Shown piece by piece: positions 8,178 to 16,520 of a DNA stretch of 64,000 nucleotides (positions are counted from its first letter, which is position 1; every line of letters starts with the position of its first letter). The notes beneath the pieces were generated by a model. The model was not told the origin of the DNA. It saw only the letters and a list, made by a program, of their open reading frames with translations, and ran no database searches. Made by a program: the position numbers and the translations under genes. Where the stretch lies: assembly GCA_964480725.1 (NCBI GenBank), contig CAYZQO010000010.1, forward strand, positions 1-64,000, in the 5' to 3' direction. This DNA is from JAFGBI01 sp964480725. GTDB lineage: Bacteria; Myxococcota_A; Polyangia; Polyangiales; Polyangiaceae.

Positions 8178-9770
8178 ATGAGAAACTCGGCTGCAGTCTG
8201 TGCGCTCGTTCTGGCTTCGGTGTCGGCTTGCGGTGATCCCGATCCTTCCGGCTCCGACGGCGGTGCTGGTGGCAATGCTGCAGGCGGAGCTCAACCCACT
8301 GGAGGGGGTGGCGGTACCGCGACAGGGGGAGTACGCCCGTCCGGTGGCTCCATGTCGGGCTCCGGGGGCATCGCGACCGGTGGGACGAGCTTCGGCACGG
8401 GCGGCAGTGAGGCGGTCGGAGGCAACGCGAGCGGGGGCACGACGGCCGGAACGGGCGGGTTAGCCACTGGCGGCAGCGCCACCGGGGGCACCACGCCCAC
8501 GGGTGGTGTCAGCGGCAGTGGCGGCAGCGCCACCGGGGGCACCACGCCCACGGGTGGTGTCAGCGGCAGTGGCGGCAGCGCCACCGGGGGCATCACGCCG
8601 ACGGGCGGGCAGACCACCGGTGGAGAGTCTCCTGTCGGCGGCTCTGACACGGGCGGTCAGGCAACCGGCGGTGAGTCCACCGAAGGCGGCTCCAACACGG
8701 GCGGGCAGGCAACCGGTGGTGAGCCTTCCACCGGCGGTTCACTCCCGGAAGGCTGCATCCCGGCGCCCACTGATTACCCCAACCTGTTCGTGACGTTGTC
8801 CGGACACACGCAGGAGGAGTCGGACAGCAAAGTCGCCAACGCCTGGTCTTCGCTCTTCAATCCGTCGGGTTCGGGCACCATCTACTACAACGGCCCCGGC
8901 TCGGACGAGTCCTACGTCCAAGACATCTGGAATAATGACGTGCGCAGCGAAGGGATGTCGTACGGCATGATGGCCGCCGTCCAGCTCGACCATCAAACGG
9001 AGTTCGACCGCCTTTGGACTTGGGTGAGAAATCACATGGCCCAGGGTTGCACGGGCGACGTGTGCACGGGCGAAATCGCGTGGTCCTGCACGACCTCGGG
9101 CTCCAAGAAATCGAACGGCGGGGCGCCGGACGGCGAGGAGTACATGGCGACGGCGCTCATCTTTGCGCAGAACCGTTGGGGCGATACCGGCAAGTTCAAT
9201 TACGCCATCGAAGCGCAATGGGTGCTCGACGTAATCCGGACCAAGTACTTTCACACGAACCCGCACCTCGTGAAGTTCGTCGCCAACTCCAACAACACCG
9301 ATCCGTCGTACATCCTGCCCGCCTTCTACCAGGTCTGGGCTTGCTTCGACCCCGACAATGCCGAATTCTGGAACACTGCCATCACGGATGGTCGCGAGTA
9401 CTTCCACTACGGCGTTGATCAGAACGGGGTCTGTCCGTACCAGTCGTCCTGGGATGGATCGAACCCACAACAGGCCAATGCTGACTCGGTCCGTTGTGTC
9501 ATGAACCTCATGATGGACTACAACTACTTCCAGGCCGATCCCTGGCAGAGCGAAACCTACGCGCCGATGTTTGCCAACCACGAGAGGAACGCGGGCCCGC
9601 CAGCATCCCACTGCAATGCCCTCCTGGGCTTTGGCTTGCCTGCTGCTGACGGCAAGGCCTTCGTCGATAAGATCTGGTCGGCAAACGTTCCGAACCACGA
9701 TTACTGGAACGGGGTGTTGTACATGCTGTCGCTGCTGCACGTGAGCGGCAACTTCAAGCTGTATTACTGA
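8178..9770 (+). CDS. Glycoside hydrolase family 8 lipoprotein (xylanase/Rex-like)
   Basis: ATG 8178 (MRNSAAV) gives a lipoprotein signal with lipobox VSAC, Cys18. About 170 residues of Gly/Thr/Ser linker follow, then a GH8 (alpha/alpha)6-barrel domain. Diagnostic segments are VRSEGMSYGMMAAVQLD, whose Glu matches the GH8 general acid, PDGEEYMATALIFAQ, DPSYILPAFYQVWA and DSVRCVMNLMMDY, whose Asp matches the catalytic base. The segments resemble reducing-end xylose-releasing exo-oligoxylanases more than cellulases, so release of xylose from xylo-oligosaccharides is my best guess; endoglucanase or chitosanase activity is possible. Predicted to be lipid-anchored and surface-exposed. It ends LYY-stop immediately before assembly gap 1 and its 3' end is repeated after the gap, so the gene is intact. 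An upstream in-frame ATG (8112) would bury the signal peptide. Confidence 0.88.
   Translation: MRNSAAVCALVLASVSACGDPDPSGSDGGAGGNAAGGAQPTGGGGGTATGGVRPSGGSMSGSGGIATGGTSFGTGGSEAVGGNASGGTTAGTGGLATGGSATGGTTPTGGVSGSGGSATGGTTPTGGVSGSGGSATGGITPTGGQTTGGESPVGGSDTGGQATGGESTEGGSNTGGQATGGEPSTGGSLPEGCIPAPTDYPNLFVTLSGHTQEESDSKVANAWSSLFNPSGSGTIYYNGPGSDESYVQDIWNNDVRSEGMSYGMMAAVQLDHQTEFDRLWTWVRNHMAQGCTGDVCTGEIAWSCTTSGSKKSNGGAPDGEEYMATALIFAQNRWGDTGKFNYAIEAQWVLDVIRTKYFHTNPHLVKFVANSNNTDPSYILPAFYQVWACFDPDNAEFWNTAITDGREYFHYGVDQNGVCPYQSSWDGSNPQQANADSVRCVMNLMMDYNYFQADPWQSETYAPMFANHERNAGPPASHCNALLGFGLPAADGKAFVDKIWSANVPNHDYWNGVLYMLSLLHVSGNFKLYY
8469..8600 (+). repeat. 51-bp tandem repeat in GH8 linker
   Basis: A 51-bp unit (17 residues, GGSATGGTTPTGGVSGS) is present about 2.6 times, with starts spaced exactly 51 bases (8471, 8522, 8573). 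It is nearly identical at the DNA level, indicating recent duplication. Confidence 0.9.
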
Positions 9771-9950
9771 CGGTCAAGTCTGGTGCGGCGTGGGANNNNN
9801 NNNNNNNNNNNNNNNNNNNNNNNNNNNNNNNNNNNNNNNNNNNNNNNNNNNNNNNNNNNNNNNNNNNNNNNNNNNNNNNNNNNNNNNNNNNNNNNGTGAG
9901 CGGCAACTTCAAGCTGTATTACTGACGGTCAAGTCTGGTGCGGCGTGGGA
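9741..9950. repeat. Assembly gap 1 flanked by identical 55-bp ends
   Basis: The N run 9796-9895 is exactly 100 bases. The 55 bases before it (9741-9795) are identical to the 55 bases after it (9896-9950); both contain the last ten codons of the GH8 gene. This is what two contigs sharing a 55-base k-mer look like when a scaffolder inserts a default gap. The real junction probably has no missing sequence. Confidence 0.9.
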
Positions 9951-10280
9951 GCGGCATTATCGCGCTTCTCACGCCTTGACCTCGATGGCTTCTTCCGCGT
10001 GCCTCTCCGCTGGCTTGCTGGGCGGCGAAATTGCGGACCTGCGATGGCCATGCCTGGTTGGACGGACCATCGATTTCTGTTGTGACGTGGGGGGTGAGGT
10101 GGTGCGGCCCTCGGCCAAGGACGGGTTTCGGGGCACCACGCCCGACGAGAATGACGGGGGTGTCGGGCGGGTTCGTCGCGCTCGCCGGCTGCACGAGGGG
10201 TGACGGTGGCCCATCGAACCTTCAGCGCCCGCCCCCCACTGCGGGGGTCCCGAGGGGAGCCGAGGACGGCTCCCCCGGGC
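9951..10280. other. Intergenic between convergent GH8 and GH11
   Basis: About 330 bases between the 3' ends of the two xylan-related genes. No frame with coding features and no perfect hairpin of 8 bp or more stood out. Confidence 0.4.
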
Positions 10281-11701
10281 TCACTCGGCCGTCACGTTGG
10301 CCACGGGGAACTCGATGCTCCCCTGGCCGCCGCCCACCTCCACCAGGATCTTGGCTTCGAGCAGGTTGGACCCCATCGTCATGCCGGCGCCTACCCACGC
10401 GTCGAAGTGATCAGAGATGGTCACCGTCCCGCACTGGCGAGCCGACTGCCGGATGCTCCAGAACTGTTTCCAGGTCGATACGCCGCTGCACCTCGACCCG
10501 CCCGTCCCCTGCGTGTCGTTCTGGAACAGCTTGTAGTCCTCGCCATCGATGTTGGCGGTGCCCATCTGCTGCGCGTTCCAGGCGTTGAACGGGAAGTTAT
10601 TCCACGAGTCGTCCACGATGTAGTACTCGACGCAGGGGTTGTTGGTCCACCCGTAGATACCGATATACGAGAAGCCGCCGGCGGTGCCCGACTTGCTGTA
10701 GGAGAAGTCCGCCTTGAGCGTCCCGTACTCCGTGTAGGCCTTGCCGTTGTTGCCGAACTCGAGGCCGATGCGGGCGAGGAAGTCGCCAGATTCGTTCCAG
10801 CTCGCGCTGAACGCGGGGGTGCTGAAGGTGGTAATGCACGAGTTGCTGTTGATGGCGTTCGACCAGAGCGACCAGTCGAGCCCGCCGTCCGTGCCTTGGT
10901 CGTTCCTTCCGCAGTGAGGCGTGCCGCCGGTTGGCATGGTGGCCGAGCAGTCAACCGCTACTCCACCGCCCGTGCCGGGGCCGCCACCGGTGTCGGGGGT
11001 GGTCCCGCCGGTTTCCGGGCTGCCTCCGTCCCCGCTCAGTCCGCCCGTCCCGGCGGTGCCGCCGGTGGGCGGCGTGCCACCAGTTGCGGGTCCCCATCCG
11101 CCGGTGGGCTGGGTGCCGCCAGTCGGCTGGGTGCCGCCGGTGGCGGGCCCCCAGCCGCCGGTGGGCTGGGTGCCGCCGGTGGGCTGGGTGCCGCCGGTGG
11201 GCTGGGTGCCNNNNNNNNNNNNNNNNNNNNNNNNNNNNNNNNNNNNNNNNNNNNNNNNNNNNNNNNNNNNNNNNNNNNNNNNNNNNNNNNNNNNNNNNNN
11301 NNNNNNNNNNCGCCGGTGGGCTGGGTGCCGCCGGTGGGCTGGGTGCCGCCGGTGGGCTGGGTGCCACCGGTGGGCTGGGTGCCGCCGGTGGGCTGGGTGC
11401 CGCCGGTGGGCTGGGTGCCGCCGGCGGGCTGGGTGCCGCCGGTGGCCGGGGAACCCCCGGAGGGCAATCCGCCCGTGGGAGGCACGGTGCCGCCCCCGGA
11501 TCCTGCCGCGCCGCCGGTTCCGGTGCCGACGCCACCCGTCGCCGGTGCCGCGCCGGTGCTCGTCCCGCCGGTGAGCGTCGGACCGCCCAAGAGCGTGGGG
11601 TCCTCCCCCGACTCCGCGCTGCAAGCTACGCCGCTGCCTGCCATCGCCACTGCCAAGAGCCAGGGCTTACGAGTCGTCCACCGCACCATTGCACGCTCCA
11701 T
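10281..11701 (-). CDS. GH11 endo-1,4-beta-xylanase lipoprotein (spans assembly gap)
   Basis: The gene reads from ATG 11701 (MERAMVRWTTRKPW, hydrophobic core, GVAC lipobox) through a TQPTGG repeat linker to a GH11 xylanase domain ending at 10281. Diagnostic features are TSL-like start (INSNSCITTFSTP), GLEFGNNGKAYTEYGTLKADFSYSKSG, NPCVEYYIVDDSW with the nucleophile Glu, and HFDAWVGAGMTMG followed by ILVEVGGGQGS, where the Glu fits the acid/base position. GH11 enzymes cut internal beta-1,4 bonds of xylan. The N run 11211-11310 lies inside the linker, and the two halves are out of frame if the gap is taken as 100 bases. Removing the gap and merging the identical 55-bp flanks restores one frame. 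Lipid-anchored and probably surface-displayed. It faces the GH8 gene tail to tail. Confidence 0.88.
11100..11450 (-). repeat. 18-bp TQPTGG repeat array with assembly gap 2
   Basis: The 18-bp unit GCCGCCGGTGGGCTGGGT (TQPTGG on the minus strand) is repeated on both sides of the 100-N run 11211-11310. The last 55 bases before the gap (11156-11210) equal the first 55 after it (11311-11365). The copy number is therefore unknown, but the reading frame is preserved for any whole number of units. Confidence 0.9.
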
Positions 11702-11886
11702 GGTTTAGCGTAGCTGCGCGGAGGTACCGGGCCCACGGGCGAAAGGGAGCCCCCCTCGTCTGGATACTTGCAGCATCGACGCAATGGAAACGTCGCCAGG
11801 GTGGCGCTCGTGCTCCCGACCAGGCCCGCTCCTGCCGCTCCCGAGCCGCGATCGACTCGGGAGTGGCAGCGGGCGTGGGGGAGCGA

Positions 11887-12819
11887 CTACCAGGTGCGGA
11901 CGAAGGTGAAGCGGCCCGCTAGGCCTCGCTCGGCGAAGATGGGGGCGGCGTCCTCGTCCACCTCTCCGGTGTCCACCTGCCGCGCGGCCTCGACCGTCTC
12001 GTAGCCGAGGGCGAGGAGCAGGGTGCTGTTCTGGCCGTAGCTCAGGCTGACGGCGCCCTGCAGCGGCAAGCTCACCAGCGTGTCACGCTCGTTGTTGAGG
12101 GCCAGCGTGGCTTCCATGTGCGGGCCGATCGCGACGGTGTCGGTGAGGCTGAACAGGAGGAAGTTCCGTAGGTAAATGTCGTTGTTAGAGCCCTCGACGA
12201 AAACGGAGTTGAAGAACGCCTGCGTCCAGGACTCGAAATACACCGGGCCCAGAGTGAGGTAGAGGTAGAGCTGAGGGGCCACCAGGGTCAGGGCGCGCTT
12301 CTGCGCCCAATCGACGCCGAGGCCCGCCATCGGTGTGACGATGAGGGAGCTGCTGTCCCCGAACTCCGCCGTGAACGACGGGCCGAGGTCGAACTCCGCG
12401 AAGCTGCCGGAATTCACGTAGATGTCCGTCGCGATGTCCACCGGACCGAGCGAGTGGGTGGCCCCCACCCACAGCTGCAGCCCCAGGAGATCGCTATCGA
12501 GCCGGAACCACGCCGGCACGGAGGAGCCCTCCTCCTCGTCCACGGCCTCCGCGGCGGGGGGCGGTGCGGCGGGCGCCGCCGGACTGGGGGAGGCGGTGGG
12601 GGAGCCCCCAGGGGGCGCCGCCTCGGTTGGCGTCGGGGTGACGGCCGGCGCCGGCGCGGGCTGCTCCGCGTTCGGGAGCGGCGCTGCCTCGGGCGCCGCC
12701 GCGGTGGGGGCAACGGGCGTCTCTTCGCCGGGGGCGGGCTGCTGCGCTCGGGCCACCAGCGGGCAGAGGAGCGAGCCGATCAGGACCGTGCGCGGTACGG
12801 AGGGGGACAGCGTTAGCAT
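11887..12819 (-). CDS. Outer-membrane-type protein with Pro/Ala-rich linker
   Basis: This 310-aa protein begins with a Sec signal peptide (MLTLSPSVPRTVLIGSLLC, cleavage near ARAQQ). A Pro/Ala/Thr-rich linker of about 70 residues is followed by an acidic EEEG patch. The C-terminal 200 residues alternate polar and hydrophobic in short strands (DIATDIYVNSGSFAEFDLG, LYLYLTLGPVYFESW) and end with FTFVRTW. The terminal aromatic residue and strand pattern suggest a beta-barrel of about 8-10 strands in the outer membrane. Function unknown; the Pro/Ala linker could span the periplasm. It lies 119 bases downstream of the Ser/Thr kinase on the same strand, so the two may be co-transcribed. Confidence 0.7.
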   Translation of the reverse strand: MLTLSPSVPRTVLIGSLLCPLVARAQQPAPGEETPVAPTAAAPEAAPLPNAEQPAPAPAVTPTPTEAAPPGGSPTASPSPAAPAAPPPAAEAVDEEEGSSVPAWFRLDSDLLGLQLWVGATHSLGPVDIATDIYVNSGSFAEFDLGPSFTAEFGDSSSLIVTPMAGLGVDWAQKRALTLVAPQLYLYLTLGPVYFESWTQAFFNSVFVEGSNNDIYLRNFLLFSLTDTVAIGPHMEATLALNNERDTLVSLPLQGAVSLSYGQNSTLLLALGYETVEAARQVDTGEVDEDAAPIFAERGLAGRFTFVRTW

Positions 12820-12938
12820 CGAGGGATCTCCAGTGAGGGTCGAAGCGCGGAGCCCGTGGGGCCCGTGATCCGTCCTACTTGGCGATCCGTTGCGTGCTCA
12901 TTTCCGACCGGTATCTTCTCGGCGCTGGCCCCCGTCGC

Positions 12939-14657
12939 TCAGGCGCGGGCGTCGATCGCAGGGGACGCGGGGGCGACGGTGGTGCTCGCATCGACGGCGC
13001 CGGCATCGACCGCGCCAGCATCGACGGCCGCCCTCCCGGTGGGATCGTGGTTGCGCCACCAGAGCCCCGCGCGCTCCCGGGTCCAGGGGTGCTCGAACGT
13101 CAGCGCATCGAGCTCCTCCCGCAGCTCTCCCGCCGACTGGGGACGCCGGTTCGGGTTCTTCTCCAGGCAACGCATTACCAGCGCCTCCAGGCCCTCGTGC
13201 AGCGGCCGGCCGAGCCGCCGCGAGGGCGGCTGCGGCTTCTGGTGCGCGTGCATGATCAGCATGTCGTGACGGGTCGCGGCGTCGAACACGCGCTCGGCGG
13301 TGAGCAGCCAGTAGGCGACGCAGCCGAGGGCGTAGACGTCGGCGCGCGCGTCGACGGGGGCCTGGAAGCGCACCATTTCGGGCGCCATCACCGCGGGGGT
13401 GCCGACGAAGCGACGCTCGTCGTCGATCTCCTCGGGCGTCGGGTGACGGTCCAGGACCAGCCCGAAGTCGAGCACCTTGACGAAGTCGTGGTCGATCCCG
13501 AACCGGCAGGCGAAGAGGTTGGCGGGCTTCACGTCGCGGTGCACGAAGTTCGAGCGGTGCGCCTCCTCGAGCGAGTGGCAGGCCTGGCGGAGTAGCTCGG
13601 CGACGCGCTCGGCGGGCTGCGCGCCGAAGCGCTCCACCAGGGTCTGGAGATCCACGCCGTCGAGCAGCTCCATGACGTAATAGAAGGCACCGTCGGGCGT
13701 GATGCCGAAGTCGTAGATCTGGATCGTGTGCGGTGAGCGCAGCGACGCCGTCGTCCGCGCTTCGCGCGCGAAGAGCCGCACCAGGCGCTCCGCGTCCCGC
13801 GGGCCATGCTCCATCAGCACGGCGCGCCGGATGACCTTGATGGCGGCGGGGCGCGCCAGCATCCGATGCTCGGCGCGCCAGACCTCCGCCATCCCCCCGA
13901 CGCCCAGCCGCTCGACCAGGCGATAGGAGCCGATCTTGCGCGCCACGGCGACGTGCTCGCTCAGCTGGTAAACGACGACGGAGAAGCTGGCGGCGATCAG
14001 CGCGCCCAGCAGCGGGGAGAGGAGCAGGAACGCCACCTGGGGCGCGGGCGGCAGCGCCCCCAGGTTCCGGAGGAAGAAGGTCAGGGGATCCATGGCCGCC
14101 GCGCCGAGCAGGGTGATCACGGCCCGCCGGGGCGTGGCCGGGACCAGGGCGCCGAAGGCGAAGATCGGCACGGTGACGAGCGACCACTGGCGCACTGTCT
14201 CCGACTCGGGCCAGGGCTCGAGGTGTCGCAGCAGCCCGAGCAGGAGGCAGAGCCCGAAGAGGTAGGCGTAGCCCAGATCGACCGCGTGGTCGGCGCGGAG
14301 GCGCTTCAGCCGGGTCGCGCCCGCCGTCACGGCGCTCACCAGGGCCGCAGCGGCGAGCAGCCCCGCGGCGGTGCAAGCGGGGGCACCGTTCTCCGCCCAG
14401 GCCGCCACGGCGCAGGCGATGGCGTAGACGCCAGTGAGGACGGTGGCGACCTCGGCGATGCGGCGGATCCGCCCCACGGCGACGCGCAACATCTCGGGCG
14501 CGAGCTCGCGCCGCGCCGCGCTCCGCAGCGTCTCCTCGGGGTTCCAGACCGTGACGTCGAAGAGGGAGCGCGGCGGCGCCGACGAGTCGAGCGCAGCGGC
14601 CGGCTCGGCGAGAACGGGCGGGTCGTCGTTGGGTGCAGGCGACGACGCGTTCGACAC
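12939..14657 (-). CDS. Membrane Ser/Thr protein kinase
   Basis: This 572-aa protein places five or six hydrophobic helices (about 69-87, 92-115, 128-145, 160-176, 182-197 and 205-231) before a C-terminal kinase domain at about 244-515. The Hanks-type motifs are complete: glycine loop LGVGGMAEV 251-259, AIKV with Lys274, catalytic HRD at 373-375 followed by VKPAN, DFG at 397-399 and APE at 425-427. It should be active and phosphorylate Ser/Thr in the cytoplasm. Many bacterial kinases have the opposite order, with the kinase N-terminal and a single helix, so this polytopic sensor-like front end is noteworthy. The tail has short VDAGA repeats. It is divergent from amtB. Its substrate is unknown; the neighbouring outer-membrane gene is a possible operon partner. 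Confidence 0.92.
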   Translation of the reverse strand: MSNASSPAPNDDPPVLAEPAAALDSSAPPRSLFDVTVWNPEETLRSAARRELAPEMLRVAVGRIRRIAEVATVLTGVYAIACAVAAWAENGAPACTAAGLLAAAALVSAVTAGATRLKRLRADHAVDLGYAYLFGLCLLLGLLRHLEPWPESETVRQWSLVTVPIFAFGALVPATPRRAVITLLGAAAMDPLTFFLRNLGALPPAPQVAFLLLSPLLGALIAASFSVVVYQLSEHVAVARKIGSYRLVERLGVGGMAEVWRAEHRMLARPAAIKVIRRAVLMEHGPRDAERLVRLFAREARTTASLRSPHTIQIYDFGITPDGAFYYVMELLDGVDLQTLVERFGAQPAERVAELLRQACHSLEEAHRSNFVHRDVKPANLFACRFGIDHDFVKVLDFGLVLDRHPTPEEIDDERRFVGTPAVMAPEMVRFQAPVDARADVYALGCVAYWLLTAERVFDAATRHDMLIMHAHQKPQPPSRRLGRPLHEGLEALVMRCLEKNPNRRPQSAGELREELDALTFEHPWTRERAGLWWRNHDPTGRAAVDAGAVDAGAVDASTTVAPASPAIDARA

Positions 14658-14880
14658 GGCGCCATCATAGGACGCTCGGGCTCGATGTCAGCGGACTCCG
14701 GGCGTCGCGGCGAAAAATGCAGCCGGATCAACCAGAAAGGAACGGGAATCATTCCTGAAACAGATCCCGGGGGAGAAGGAATGAGTCAACGGACACCACG
14801 CCTCGCTTCGGCGCCGCTCGAGGTCCTCGTCGACTCAACGGCGGCAAGCGAGGCAAGCCGTCCTCTGGAGCCTGAATGCC

Positions 14881-16353
14881 ATGAAGAGACTACTGCCACT
14901 CGTGATGGGCATGGGTGTCGCTGCGGCGACGCTCTTCCTTCTCCCCAGCCCGGCTGCGGCGGACTCCGCCGAACCGGCTGCCGCCGGCGCGACGGTGAGC
15001 GCGCCGAACGCCGATCTCGAACGCCGGCTCCAGGACCTCGAGGCGTACGTCGGCAACGGCGCGCGCGTGGACGACGCGACCAGCAAGGTGTCCGGTCCGG
15101 GGCCGGGCCACAACGCCTTCATCATGCTCTCGGCCGCGCTCGTCCTCTTCATGACGCTCCCGGGCCTGGCCCTTTTTTACGGTGGCCTGGTGCGGAGCAA
15201 GAACGTCCTGTCAATCATGGCCCAGTGCATGGGGATCGCCGGTCTGGTCACCCTGATGTGGTGGGCGTTCGGCTACTCGGTGACCTTCGCGACCGGCAGC
15301 CCCTTCCTGGGGGGCTTGGACTACGCCTTCTTGAGCGGGGTGGGGGCGCTCCCGAACACCGCCTACGGCGCCTGGGTTTCCCAGAGCACGTTCTCGATGT
15401 ATCAGCTGATGTTCGCCATCATCACCCCGGCGCTCATCGTCGGTGCCATCGCGGAGCGAGTGAAGTTCAGCGCGCTGATGGCGTTCGTCGCCGCCTGGAT
15501 GGTGGTGGTGTACTTCCCGCTCGCCCACATGGTGTGGGGTGCCGACGGCTTCATGAACGGCGTCTGGAACGCGGACGCGGGGATCAAGGCCATCGATTTT
15601 GCGGGTGGCACCGTGGTGCACATGTCCTCCGGGTGGTCGGCGCTGGTGCTGGCGCTCATCGTCGGCAAGCGGCGCGGCTTCGGGACCGAGAACTTCGCTC
15701 CGCACAGCCTGGTGCTCACCACGGTCGGCACCGGGATGCTGTGGGTCGGCTGGTACGGGTTCAACGCGGGCAGCGCGGTGGCCGCCGACGGCATCGCCGC
15801 CAACGCCTTCATGACGACGACCCTGGCCGCGGCGATCGCCGGTTTCTCTTGGGCCGGGGCGGAGTGGATCTCGCGCGGGAAGCCGACCGTGCTCGGGTTC
15901 TGCTCGGGCATCGTCGGGGGTCTGGTGGTGGTGACGCCGGGGGCCGGGTTCGTGACGGCGTCCGGGGCCGTGATCATCGGTGTCGTCGCCGGCGTCGTGC
16001 CGTTCGTCGCCTGCACCAAACTCAAGAGCGCCCTCGGCTACGACGACGCGCTGGACACCTTCGGGGTGCATGCGGTGGGCGGCACGCTCGGCGCCCTGCT
16101 GACCGGGCTGCTGGCGACGCCGTTGGCGAACCCCAACCTCGACCTCAACCTGGCGGGGATCGTCGGTTCGACCCTGTGGATCGAGCAGCTCAAGGCGATG
16201 GGCGTCACCTTGGCGCTCTCGGTCGGAGCCACCGCGGCCATCGGCTATGCCCTCAAGGCAACCCTGGGGCTCCGGCCAAGCGCCGACGACGAGGAGAGTG
16301 GCCTCGACATCACCGATCACGGCGAGCGCGGGTACCACCTCAGCGAGGTCTGA
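14881..16353 (+). CDS. amtB: Ammonium transporter AmtB
   Basis: This 490-aa Amt/MEP/Rh channel conducts ammonium/ammonia across the inner membrane. It has a cleavable signal peptide (ending near AAAD, residue 28), then a periplasmic extension with heptad-like LERRLQDLEAYV (about 45-57). The 11-helix channel follows: LPGLALFYGGLVRSKN, MWWAFGYS, FAGGTVVHMSSGWSAL with the twin-His region, GWYGFNAGSA, and FGVHAVGGTLGALLTG with the second conserved His. No glnK is adjacent, whereas amtB is usually coupled to glnK, so its PII partner must be elsewhere. The region upstream is unusually A/T-rich (14713-14760) and includes the 11-bp palindrome GGAATCATTCC. A better ribosome-binding site (GGAG, five bases before ATG 14781) precedes an out-of-frame short leader ORF, which may affect translation. 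A strong terminator hairpin follows. Confidence 0.95.
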   Translation: MKRLLPLVMGMGVAAATLFLLPSPAAADSAEPAAAGATVSAPNADLERRLQDLEAYVGNGARVDDATSKVSGPGPGHNAFIMLSAALVLFMTLPGLALFYGGLVRSKNVLSIMAQCMGIAGLVTLMWWAFGYSVTFATGSPFLGGLDYAFLSGVGALPNTAYGAWVSQSTFSMYQLMFAIITPALIVGAIAERVKFSALMAFVAAWMVVVYFPLAHMVWGADGFMNGVWNADAGIKAIDFAGGTVVHMSSGWSALVLALIVGKRRGFGTENFAPHSLVLTTVGTGMLWVGWYGFNAGSAVAADGIAANAFMTTTLAAAIAGFSWAGAEWISRGKPTVLGFCSGIVGGLVVVTPGAGFVTASGAVIIGVVAGVVPFVACTKLKSALGYDDALDTFGVHAVGGTLGALLTGLLATPLANPNLDLNLAGIVGSTLWIEQLKAMGVTLALSVGATAAIGYALKATLGLRPSADDEESGLDITDHGERGYHLSEV

Positions 16354-16392
16354 GCGCTGCGGCTCGAGTCGAGCGCGCCCAATCACGACGAA

Positions 16393-16421
16393 ACGGCCGC
16401 GCCCATACCGGGCGCGGCCGT
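16393..16421. terminator. Bidirectional terminator between amtB and GH5
   Basis: A perfect 12-bp stem (16393-16404 with 16410-16421) has a 5-nt loop, followed by CGCCGTTTGG. It sits between the convergent 3' ends of amtB and the GH5 gene and can serve both. Confidence 0.8.
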
Positions 16422-16520
16422 CGCCGTTTGGGGGCTCGACGACGTCTCGTCGGGGGGGCTCCCGGACGCCGTGCCTCCCCCGGAGCCCAGGGCCTCCGGG
16501 GCCTCACGAGCGGCGCGCCG

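Noticed and set aside
11100..11450. CRISPR-like regular repeats (also at 17626-18045 and 51109-51355)
   Set aside because: The units are coding, 9-18 bp, directly abutting and without spacers. They encode TQPTGG, SNTGG and GAAG linkers, so they are not CRISPR arrays.
14781..14880. Short ORF with a good ribosome-binding site just before amtB
   Set aside because: It is out of frame with amtB and its sequence (MSQRTPRLASAP) has no features. It may be a leader, but I cannot support it as a gene; it is noted under amtB.
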